A stretch of DNA of 17,353 nucleotides from Verrucomicrobiota bacterium (GTDB taxonomy: Bacteria; Verrucomicrobiota; Verrucomicrobiia; Opitutales; Seribacteraceae). Position 1 is the stretch's first letter, and each line of letters opens with the position of its first letter. Where the stretch lies: contig JACNJI010000305.1 in the NCBI GenBank assembly GCA_014382645.1, forward strand, positions 1 through 17,353, in the 5' to 3' direction. Positions 1 to 7,384 of the stretch are shown piece after piece. The translations under genes were made by a program, and so were the position numbers. The notes beneath the pieces were generated by a model that worked only from the letters and a program-made list of their open reading frames with translations, was not told the origin of the DNA and made no database searches.

Positions 1-1
1 T

Positions 2-526
2 TCTCACCCCAGGGGCATGAAAAATGAGTTTTGGCCTGCCCAAACCGTCGTAGAGTACAAGCTCCCAGACACCAACTTGTCTGGGAAGATCCTTCAAATC
101 CCTTGGTCCAACGACAACCGCCTGCCCCGAGATCGTGGTCGCCATCTACCGAGAAACGAAGCACTGCCCGCAAGTGGTTCCCTCTTTATAGGCGAGGAAG
201 GAACCCTCGTGCTTCCACACGTCGGCGCCCCAAAACTCCATCCTCAGGAAAAGTTTGCCGACTACGCCTACGAACCCGCAGATAATCAAAACCATTTCCA
301 CGGTTGGCTCGACGGCATCCTTGCTGACAAACAACCCTCCGACGGCTTCGACTACGCGGGGCCGCTAACCGAAGCCGTTCTCTTAGGTAATATCGCCGCT
401 CGCCATCGAGGCGACCACCTGAAGTGGCAAGCTGAGCCGATGAAGCTCACGGGTCCGAAGGGCGACCTCAACCATTTCCTCCGCCGCAACTATCGTGATG
501 GTTGGGACATAAAGGCCACGAGTTAG
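2..526 (+). CDS. Gfo/Idh/MocA-family oxidoreductase, C-terminal part (5' end outside window)
   Basis: This is the last ~174 codons of a longer gene. The frame is open to the left edge of the window, so the ATG at 17 is internal and not a real start. The protein matches the C-terminal substrate-binding half of Gfo/Idh/MocA NAD(P)-dependent sugar oxidoreductases of the type common in Planctomycetota and Verrucomicrobiota. Recognisable segments are SGSLFIGEEGTLVLPH, the NHFHGWLDGI helix with the TEAVLLGNIAARHRG stretch, and the LRRNYRDGWDI ending. The N-terminal Rossmann domain must lie upstream. These enzymes oxidise or reduce sugars and related polyols, often as part of glycan breakdown. The exact substrate cannot be read here. 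The gene ends 51 bases before the likely start of the next gene on the same strand, so the two may be co-transcribed. Confidence 0.85.
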   Translation, partial: SHPRGMKNEFWPAQTVVEYKLPDTNLSGKILQIPWSNDNRLPRDRGRHLPRNEALPASGSLFIGEEGTLVLPHVGAPKLHPQEKFADYAYEPADNQNHFHGWLDGILADKQPSDGFDYAGPLTEAVLLGNIAARHRGDHLKWQAEPMKLTGPKGDLNHFLRRNYRDGWDIKATS

Positions 527-577
527 TCGGCACCAAACTTGGTACTAGGCAAAAATCCCTCACAGAAGGTGCTCCGG

Positions 578-3500
578 ATGATAAAAAATACGCTCAAGCT
601 TCTCATTCCCTTTCTCGTTCCGTTTGCACTGCAGGCAAGTACCCATGTTTCGAAAAGTCTCGCGAATCGGCTTACGTATCTAAGTGGAGGTGATCCGTTT
701 CACCCCCATCTCGATTTCCCGAAACTGACTACGCCCCAGTGGGTGGGCGAAAAGGGAGTGGAGGCAGTGGTAACTTTGGGCATAGATGATATGCGTGGAC
801 CCGAAAAGTACGAGTCTTTCCTCCGCCCCGTTCTCGAGCGTCTAAAAAAAATCGATGGGAGGGCACCCGTCAGCATCATGACTAATTCCTTCAAACCCGA
901 TCACCCCCAAGCTCAAACGTGGTTGCAGGAAGGACTGTCCATCGAGGTGCACACGCTCACCCATCCCTGCCCTCTTCTGCAACAGGGGAACTTTCGCAGA
1001 GCCGCCGAGGTTGTCCATGGTGGCTTAGACCTGCTCGCGGGGATTCCCGGGAACCATCCCATCGCCTACCGCATGCCTTGCTGTGACTCTATGAACAGCC
1101 TGAGTCCCCGCTTCTTCGCTGAGATTTTCAACAAGACCAGTGCCGCCGGCCGCTATCTGCAGATCGACACCTCCGTATTCAACATCACGACCTCTAGAGA
1201 CAAGTCGCTTCCGAGTAACTTGGCTCTGGACGCCAACGGCCAAGAGCGCTTTGCCAAGTACCTTCCGAAAGCAAAAACGCGCGCAGGCATGCGCACCATG
1301 GGTTCCTACGTCGGCACCATTGAGGATTACCCCTACCCCTACGTCATCAACCGACTGTGCTGGGAATTCCCCTGTGTGGTGCCCAGCGACTGGGAAGCAC
1401 ACAATTTAATCGGCGACCGCCAACCCCAAATGCTCGAGGACTGGAAACGCGCACTGGACGTCACCGTACGAAAACAGGGCGTGATGAACCTTGTCTTCCA
1501 TCCGCACGGCTGGAGTAGCAGCTCGCAGTTGGTCGAATTTGTCGACTATGCTCAGAAGACGTACGGCAAGAAAGTGAAGTTCCTGAATTTCAGGGAATGC
1601 ATCGGGCGCTTGAACCAAAATCTGCTAAAGGGCAGTTCACTTCGCGGCAAGGATGGCGCTGACAATGCGGTTCGCGTTCTCGATGCCAACAATGACGGAT
1701 TTATGGACGTGCTGATCGCCGAAAAAGACCTGACACGCATTTGGAATCCGAAGCAATCCACTTGGACCGAGCACAAGTTGCCCTTCAATCCAACGCAAAC
1801 TATGGCCGGCGTACTGGAAACATCAGGTGAGGCCTCGATGATGGACATCAAGGGCCACGGTCAAATCTGGACCTTCAAGGAAGATGGATGGCAGTTCGTA
1901 CAGTCCAATGCCTTAAAGCAATCCTCCGAGTCGCCCTCCGCCCTCAAGGAAATCCGTCAATTAATCACCACTGCCAAACCGGCTCTTGGCCGGATCACCA
2001 AGAACGAAGGTGAGCAGTCCGATTGGTACGACTTAACCGGCACCATGACCACGCGCCACCTGATCCGCCAACTGGCCAAGGAAAAAGTGTTGAACTGGGA
2101 AAGTCCCGTAGTCGCAGCCAATCCGGACAAGCCCATCACATTGTGCCTAACCGGTGGTCTTGGTTACGAAAGCCAACCCGGCACCGCTGGCTTCATGCTG
2201 GCGGTGGATGGGAAGGATGCGTTGCGCTTTGACCTGTCCCGAAAATTTAGCCGTTGGCAGGCGGAGGACGCCTCGGTTGAGGTGATTTATCTTCCGACGT
2301 GGATCACGGATCTCGATTCCGGCGGCTACTTCTTTTTCATTCTGCCAAAAGGCACGGTGAAGAAGGACCGCCCCATCCGGTTTTCCGTGCGCTCGTTGGG
2401 CGCTGGCTCCCGCCGCTGGTTTGCAATCGACGCCAAGCAGAACGTGGTCGAAAACCTCAAGAATCTCTCTGCCGGAATCGGCAAACCGAGCGACAACGTG
2501 GGCTTCCTACGTGATGTTGACAACGACGGCGTTTGCGAGCTGGTCGGCAAAAATGTTTACGGTTGGGACGCAAAAAAGAAAAGCTGGCGCGAACGGGCAT
2601 ATGGTCTGCCCGATGGTATTGATCACGCGAGCGAAGGTCTGCGGTTTGTGGACCTTAATGATGACGATTTTGATGACATCGTATTTTCCGATGAGGAGCA
2701 CTGGGGCATTCACCTTTGGGCCACACAAATAAATGCCGGCCTCGGTTGGCATCCGGGTTGGAGCTACACCGCGCGTAAAGGAAAGCGCAACGACAGCAAC
2801 GCCATCCCGATGATTTCGCGCGGGGGCTTTAATCCGAACAATGGGGCGTGGTTCCACAGTGGACATCTATGGGTGCAGAACGAGAATACCGCAAATCTCC
2901 CCGACGTGGTGGATCGCCGCTCGTTCAAGCAGTTGCTGGATTTCGGCGGACCCGGAGCTAGGGAGCCTGAGGAAAGCAGACAATGCTTCAAGACTCGCGA
3001 CGGTTTCGAGGTGCAGTTGGTCGCGAGCGAACCACTAGTCCTTGATCCGATAGCCTTCGACTGGGGAGCCGACGGCAAACTCTGGGTGACCGAGATGGGG
3101 GACTATCCTTTGGGTATCAACGGCAGAGGGAAACCGGGGGGGGTGGTCCGCTTTCTCGAGGATCGTAACGAGGATGGACGATACGACCATTCGACCGTGT
3201 TCCTTTCCGGACTCAACTTCCCAAGCGGCGTCATGGCATGGGGAAAAGGCGTCCTGGTAAGCGCTTCTCCCGACATCCTCTACGCCGAGGACACCGACGG
3301 CAACGGCAAGGCCGACCTTCGCAAGATCCTCTTCACAGGTTTCCCCGAAGGCAATCAGCAACATCGCATGAACGGCTTCGTCCTTGGCTTGGACAATTGG
3401 ATTTATGCCGCAAATGGCGACAGTGGAGGAATGATCAAGAGCACCGCCACGGGCAAGGTCGTGAACATCAATGGCCGCGACATTCGCTTCAAGGTCTCGG

Positions 3501-5746
3501 GCGAAATGCAGACCCTGTCCAACCAAACCCAGTTCGGTCTGCACCGGGACGACTGGGGTAACTGGTTCGGTAACAACAACCCAAATTGGCTTTGGCACGT
3601 GCATCTACCGCTTCACTACGTTACACGCAACCCGCACTTGGTCGTCAAGGACACCCGCCAAATGCTTTTCAACTACCCCGACTCCCGTCGTTGCTTTCCC
3701 ATCAGTCCACGAATGGAACGTCCAAACACCCCGAATTCCTATGGCATGGTCACGAGTGCAAACAGCCCTTCGCCCTATCGCGGTGGACTATTTGGTCCTG
3801 ATTTCGAGCACAGCGTCTTCATCAGCGAACCCGTCCACAACCTCGTCCATCGCGAGATGCTCGTACCTGACGGCATCACCTTCACTAGTCATCGAGCCAA
3901 GGGGGAAGAGAAAAGCGAATTCCTCGCCAGTTCGGACAATTGGTTTCGACCCACTATGACCAAAACCGGTCCCGACGGAGCCTTGTACGTGGCTGACATG
4001 TACCGCCTGGTAATCGAACATCCGAAATGGATTCCCCCGGGTATGCAAAGCAGGGTTAACCTGCGCGAAGGATCGAACAGAGGCCGTATTTGGCGCGTAT
4101 TCCCCAAAGGATCCAAACTTCGGAAGACACCCCGTCTCGACCGGATGACAACGAAGACACTTGTGGCTGCTCTCGACAGCCCCAGCGGTTGGCAACGCGA
4201 CACCATTCAGCGTCTGCTCCTGGATCGGGATGACGAAGATGCATTCGACGGTCTTCGCAAGCTGGCCCAAACAAGCAAGAACCCCAAGGTTCGCCTGCAG
4301 GCTCTCTGCATTCTGGAAGGTCTCGACAGTCTCGATGCCAAGGTGCTGAAGCAAGCCTTGGAAGACCCTCATTTCAGCGTACGCGAACAGGCCGTTCGCC
4401 TCTGCGAGGGGAATCATGCCGACCTAATCGTTTCACGAATCGAAGACGAATCAATCCGGGTTCGCAGGCAAGTCGCTTTCTCCCTCGGTGAATGGAAGAA
4501 TCCGGAGGCTGGGAAGGCTCTCGTTCGGCTCGCACTTGCCGATGCCAACGAACCCCGCGTTCAACTGGCGGTCAAGAGTTCGGCCCTGCCCCATGCCGCC
4601 GCAATGCTCAAGCATATCTTCTCGGAAAAGACGAAAGCACCCGCAGGTCTTCTTTCCGACCTCATACGCTTCGCCATCCTCGACGACAACTTGGACCCCC
4701 TTGCCAAAGTGTTCGACGAAATTGCTGCCGAAAAGGATCTTCGACGACAGTTCATCCTCATGGCAGGCTTCGTCGACGCTATCGAGCAACGGAACGAACC
4801 GCTCGACGAGTTTCACCAAAGGCTAGCCAAGACTTCCAAGCAAGGCATCGGGAAGCTCGAAACCGTTTTCTCCAAGGTCCGGACAACCGCCCGAGACGAC
4901 CAAGCCGAGGAGAGCGCTAGAGTTTCCGCCATTGCCCTGCTCGGTCGGGGACCAACCGAACAACGGGAAGACATCAACCTGCTGGGCAATCTTCTTGCGG
5001 CGGGCAACCGGCCTTCCATCCGCAAAGCAGCCTTGGACACTCTCCCCAAACTACGCCAACCTTTAACAGCCTCGGTTTTGCTGGCCCACTGGAACTCTTA
5101 TGCCCCCGTCGACCGCGTTGCAGTGACTGAACACCTCTTGGCTCGAGACGAATCAGCCTCCGCTCTGCTTGACGCCATCGAGACGGGCAAGCTATCCGCC
5201 GTCCAGATCAGCCCCGCCCACCGGCAAAAACTCCTTCAATACCCCCGCCCGCCCATCAGTACCCGAGCCAAGAAACTTCTCGGTGGAATAAATCCCGACC
5301 GAGCCAAGGTCATCCAGCGATACGCAGGAGTAGGCGACCTGAAGGGTAGCTCCAGGAACGGCAAGCTTCTCTTCACGACAAATTGCTCCGTTTGCCATAG
5401 CTTCAAGGGCGAAGGCAACAAAGTCGGACCAGACCTCGCCACCTTCTCCGTCAAGCCAATCAACGACTGGCTAATCGGCATCCTTGACCCGAACCAAGCG
5501 GTGGAAACGATGTACACCACCTACCTCGTCATAAGCAAAGACGATTCCGCCATCACCGGCGTTCTTGCCTCGGAAACTGCCGGAGCCCTAATCCTTCGCA
5601 ACGCATCAGGACAGGAGATGACCGTTCTCCGAAAGAACCTCAAGAGTGTCCAAGCCATTGGCCAATCCCTTATGCCCGAGGGACTGGAAACCGCCTTGAG
5701 ACCGGAAGCCGTGGCCGACCTGCTAGCCTACCTCCGCACTCCTTAG
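578..5746 (+). CDS. Secreted multidomain protein: NodB-like deacetylase + FG-GAP/VCBS + PVC dehydrogenase propeller + HEAT + haem c
   Basis: I chose the ATG at 578 (1722 residues). It has AGAAGGT at 564–570 and opens a clear signal peptide (MIKNTLKLLIPFLVPFALQA). A TTG at 539 would only add 13 residues ahead of that signal. Residues ~60–330 resemble the NodB polysaccharide deacetylase fold: D70-D71, H125-x3-H129, R165-x-P167, and a late FHPHG at 307–311. Calcium-type FG-GAP/VCBS segments lie near 369, 646 and 692. A β-rich stretch at ~515–615 is unassigned. Residues ~800–1180 match the PVC membrane-bound dehydrogenase domain, a quinoprotein-like propeller (TIGR02604 type); GLDNWIYAANGDSGG is at 937–951. 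HEAT-like repeats fill ~1190–1590. The C-terminus is a PVC-type haem domain (TIGR02603 type) with C1603-S-V-C1606-H1607 and a possible distal ligand M1699. The inferred role is periplasmic sugar oxidation coupled to deacetylation. The propeller-HEAT-haem half is standard; the deacetylase front end is the unusual part. Confidence 0.88.
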   Translation: MIKNTLKLLIPFLVPFALQASTHVSKSLANRLTYLSGGDPFHPHLDFPKLTTPQWVGEKGVEAVVTLGIDDMRGPEKYESFLRPVLERLKKIDGRAPVSIMTNSFKPDHPQAQTWLQEGLSIEVHTLTHPCPLLQQGNFRRAAEVVHGGLDLLAGIPGNHPIAYRMPCCDSMNSLSPRFFAEIFNKTSAAGRYLQIDTSVFNITTSRDKSLPSNLALDANGQERFAKYLPKAKTRAGMRTMGSYVGTIEDYPYPYVINRLCWEFPCVVPSDWEAHNLIGDRQPQMLEDWKRALDVTVRKQGVMNLVFHPHGWSSSSQLVEFVDYAQKTYGKKVKFLNFRECIGRLNQNLLKGSSLRGKDGADNAVRVLDANNDGFMDVLIAEKDLTRIWNPKQSTWTEHKLPFNPTQTMAGVLETSGEASMMDIKGHGQIWTFKEDGWQFVQSNALKQSSESPSALKEIRQLITTAKPALGRITKNEGEQSDWYDLTGTMTTRHLIRQLAKEKVLNWESPVVAANPDKPITLCLTGGLGYESQPGTAGFMLAVDGKDALRFDLSRKFSRWQAEDASVEVIYLPTWITDLDSGGYFFFILPKGTVKKDRPIRFSVRSLGAGSRRWFAIDAKQNVVENLKNLSAGIGKPSDNVGFLRDVDNDGVCELVGKNVYGWDAKKKSWRERAYGLPDGIDHASEGLRFVDLNDDDFDDIVFSDEEHWGIHLWATQINAGLGWHPGWSYTARKGKRNDSNAIPMISRGGFNPNNGAWFHSGHLWVQNENTANLPDVVDRRSFKQLLDFGGPGAREPEESRQCFKTRDGFEVQLVASEPLVLDPIAFDWGADGKLWVTEMGDYPLGINGRGKPGGVVRFLEDRNEDGRYDHSTVFLSGLNFPSGVMAWGKGVLVSASPDILYAEDTDGNGKADLRKILFTGFPEGNQQHRMNGFVLGLDNWIYAANGDSGGMIKSTATGKVVNINGRDIRFKVSGEMQTLSNQTQFGLHRDDWGNWFGNNNPNWLWHVHLPLHYVTRNPHLVVKDTRQMLFNYPDSRRCFPISPRMERPNTPNSYGMVTSANSPSPYRGGLFGPDFEHSVFISEPVHNLVHREMLVPDGITFTSHRAKGEEKSEFLASSDNWFRPTMTKTGPDGALYVADMYRLVIEHPKWIPPGMQSRVNLREGSNRGRIWRVFPKGSKLRKTPRLDRMTTKTLVAALDSPSGWQRDTIQRLLLDRDDEDAFDGLRKLAQTSKNPKVRLQALCILEGLDSLDAKVLKQALEDPHFSVREQAVRLCEGNHADLIVSRIEDESIRVRRQVAFSLGEWKNPEAGKALVRLALADANEPRVQLAVKSSALPHAAAMLKHIFSEKTKAPAGLLSDLIRFAILDDNLDPLAKVFDEIAAEKDLRRQFILMAGFVDAIEQRNEPLDEFHQRLAKTSKQGIGKLETVFSKVRTTARDDQAEESARVSAIALLGRGPTEQREDINLLGNLLAAGNRPSIRKAALDTLPKLRQPLTASVLLAHWNSYAPVDRVAVTEHLLARDESASALLDAIETGKLSAVQISPAHRQKLLQYPRPPISTRAKKLLGGINPDRAKVIQRYAGVGDLKGSSRNGKLLFTTNCSVCHSFKGEGNKVGPDLATFSVKPINDWLIGILDPNQAVETMYTTYLVISKDDSAITGVLASETAGALILRNASGQEMTVLRKNLKSVQAIGQSLMPEGLETALRPEAVADLLAYLRTP

Positions 5747-5787
5747 CTCAAGCAACGAAGGACAAGGAACGTACGCTTGAAAAAAAT

Positions 5788-6717
5788 CTAGGCAAAAGCC
5801 TTGCGGAGCATGGCTACGCTCTTGGCGACTCCCTCGTCGGCGGGTGCCTTGCCCTCGAACTCGATCGATACATACCCCTTATAACCGACCTTCCGAAGTA
5901 TGGCGGCGATACGATCATAGTCTAGGTTGAGAGTGTACCACTCCCCTCCCCCATAATATGTCTTGGCCTGCACGAAGGTGGTCTTCGGGGCGATTTGCTC
6001 CAGCTTGTCGTAGGGGTTCTCTAAAAAATTTCCGGTATCCATAAGCACACCCAACCAAGGAGATTTTATGGCGTTGGCAATATGCAGCAGACCTTCGGGT
6101 GTACGGGTAAGACCCCAGTGGTTCTCGAGGGCGAGATGCACCCCGCATTCGGCGGCTTTCGGCAAGAATTCCTCGATACAGTCGATGCACCAACGAAATC
6201 CATCTTCCAAGGTATAGCCCTTGAGAATGGGTTCATTGCCACGCAACTCCATGAGGTGATCGAAGTTTTTAGCTGTGCCCCAACGCCCAGAGTTAAGCCG
6301 AATGCATGGAATGCCCATTTGATAAGCGAGCTCGATGCACTTCTTGGTATGCTCGACATTCTGCTTGCGAGAATCTAAGTCGGGGGAAACGAAGTCTTGG
6401 TGAATGGATAAGCTTATGATGTCGACCCCGTTAAGAAACGCATGCCGTTTCAGTTTCTGCAAGTATTCGGGTTTTTCCGAATCCATTTGCCGATGAAGGA
6501 TGTCTACGCCCTCCACTCCAAGTCGAGCAGTCTTGTCGATCACTGTCTCGATGGACACCTTAGGGGGTCTGAAATGCCAGTAGGAATAGCTGGAAATCCC
6601 CAGTTTCACTTGGCCCGACTCTTCAGAAACCGTCTTGGCGACCGAGCTTAAAGGGGCAACCAGAACGGGCAATGCCCATGCAGAGCTCAAGAACTTGCGA
6701 CGTGCTAAAGTAGACAT
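5788..6717 (-). CDS. Exported sugar phosphate isomerase/epimerase-like TIM-barrel protein
   Basis: This 309-residue protein belongs to the xylose isomerase-like TIM-barrel superfamily, annotated widely in PVC bacteria as sugar phosphate isomerase/epimerase. The N-terminus has a twin-arginine-like export signal, A5-R6-R7-K8-F9-L10, followed by a hydrophobic stretch (~A13–A27), so the enzyme probably acts outside the cytoplasm. Likely metal ligands are E198 in ALENHWG, D227 in MDTGN, and E286 or E288 in SIEFEG. The position where a His is often found, at the end of the following strand, is Q250 (FVQAK). The length is normal for the family. It converges on the large dehydrogenase gene with a 41-base gap and no obvious terminator. 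Its proximity to a Gfo/Idh/MocA gene suggests sugar oxidation and isomerisation, but the substrate is unknown. Confidence 0.85.
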   Translation of the reverse strand: MSTLARRKFLSSAWALPVLVAPLSSVAKTVSEESGQVKLGISSYSYWHFRPPKVSIETVIDKTARLGVEGVDILHRQMDSEKPEYLQKLKRHAFLNGVDIISLSIHQDFVSPDLDSRKQNVEHTKKCIELAYQMGIPCIRLNSGRWGTAKNFDHLMELRGNEPILKGYTLEDGFRWCIDCIEEFLPKAAECGVHLALENHWGLTRTPEGLLHIANAIKSPWLGVLMDTGNFLENPYDKLEQIAPKTTFVQAKTYYGGGEWYTLNLDYDRIAAILRKVGYKGYVSIEFEGKAPADEGVAKSVAMLRKAFA

Positions 6718-6923
6718 ACCTTACAGGAAGGCTCCGCGAGCCATATTTGGCAAGACGTTAAGATTCATTTTTCAAAAACACAGAATGGCAAGAAGTCAAA
6801 AACCACCCGAACAAAGACCAGTCATTTCAAATAGCGCAACTTTTCTACAATATCCGTCGTTACACCTCAAACCTGCCCCAGTTGTAAAGTGGGCATTCAT
6901 TCAAACCAAAATACATAAAGATA
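6718..6923. promoter_or_regulatory. Divergent intergenic region between isomerase and EF-hand genes
   Basis: These 206 bases separate two divergently transcribed genes, so they should carry promoters for both. I see a TACAAT at 6846–6851 that could be a -10 box for the rightward gene, but no convincing -35 box is spaced correctly from it. TTGTAA at 6882–6887 is a possible alternative -35 box without a good partner. Neither gene has a well-placed Shine-Dalgarno sequence; the TAAGG ahead of the leftward ATG lies almost against it. No operator-like inverted repeat was found. Confidence 0.4.
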
Positions 6924-7214
6924 ATGAAGAAACTCATCATACTGCTTACCGCTTGCGCCATCGGACTCGGGTCCGCTTTTGCCGCTGAAAAGAAAGAAAA
7001 GACCGAAAAGGGTAAAAAGGAACGTCCCGCCCATACAGAAGAGCAAAAAACCTTGCTCAAGGAGATCAAGGAAAAGTACGATGCCAACAAAGACAAGAAG
7101 CTAGACAAGGAAGAACGTGCCAAAATCTCCGACGAGGACAAGAAACGCATGCAAGATGCAGGTCTTGGAGGAAAAAAGAAAGGCGGAAAGAAAAAGGAAG
7201 AAGCTGAAAAGTAG
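6924..7214 (+). CDS. Small exported lysine-rich EF-hand protein
   Basis: This 96-residue protein starts with a signal peptide (MKKLIILLTACAIGLGSAFA) with probable cleavage after A20. The LTAC at 8–11 also fits a lipobox, so a lipoprotein is possible, though its hydrophobic core would be short. The mature part is very rich in Lys and Glu. Residues 53–64 (DANKDKKLDKEE) form a 12-residue EF-hand loop with the calcium ligands D53, N55, D57, D61 and E64 all present. Position 6, normally Gly, is Lys. Only one EF hand is visible; functional EF hands usually come in pairs, so the protein may dimerise. The tail GGKKKGGKKKEEAEK is low-complexity and basic. Its role is unknown; calcium binding is inferred from the loop. 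A strong hairpin terminator follows at once, so it appears to be a single-gene unit. Confidence 0.8.
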   Translation: MKKLIILLTACAIGLGSAFAAEKKEKTEKGKKERPAHTEEQKTLLKEIKEKYDANKDKKLDKEERAKISDEDKKRMQDAGLGGKKKGGKKKEEAEK

Positions 7215-7241
7215 GCTCTGATCCAGATACTTTTCCATTTT

Positions 7242-7280
7242 AAAGCGGGACTCTTTTTTTGAGAGTCCCGCTTTTTTATT
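7242..7280 (+). terminator. Rho-independent terminator after the EF-hand gene
   Basis: A perfect 13-base-pair inverted repeat, AAAGCGGGACTCT at 7242–7254 with AGAGTCCCGCTTT at 7262–7274, encloses a 7-base loop. A run of T extends through 7277. It lies 27 bases after the stop codon of the EF-hand gene and is the clearest terminator in the window. Confidence 0.92.
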
Positions 7281-7318
7281 TGTGGATAAAAGTTAAGGCT
7301 AAATAATAACAATATAAT
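7280..7318 (+). promoter_or_regulatory. Candidate promoter for the aminotransferase/amidase unit
   Basis: An AT-rich stretch right after the terminator holds a perfect -10 box, TATAAT at 7313–7318. A weak -35-like GTTAAG lies at 7292–7297 (15-base spacing). A second pairing is TTGTGG at 7280–7285 with AATAAT at 7302–7307 (16-base spacing). The next gene starts about 67 bases after the TATAAT, which leaves a short 5' leader. The position between a terminator and a new gene supports it; the -35 boxes are poor. Confidence 0.38.
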
Positions 7319-7384
7319 ACTAATGAAAAAAGTGTTTCAGCTTAGACCTTCGGATAAACGCGAATCGTAACGCGGATTCCTGAA

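Noticed and set aside
539..577. TTG start for the giant dehydrogenase
   Set aside because: It adds 13 residues before a clean signal peptide; the ATG at 578 has a good Shine-Dalgarno sequence.
3035..3604. 189-codon open frame on the minus strand
   Set aside because: It is antisense to the conserved propeller domain and its product looks like no known protein.
3788..4417. 209-codon open frame on the minus strand
   Set aside because: It lies fully opposite the dehydrogenase/HEAT coding region and has no recognisable domain, so it is a shadow frame.
5747..5787. CAAGC/GCTTG repeat between the convergent genes as a terminator
   Set aside because: The stem is 5 bp with a long loop, and the A run is on the wrong strand for the rightward gene and too close to the stop of the leftward one.
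6860..7312. 150-codon minus-strand frame rich in Ser and Phe
   Set aside because: It is the mirror of the Lys-rich EF-hand gene and runs through the terminator hairpin; its odd composition comes from the AAG/AAA codons opposite.
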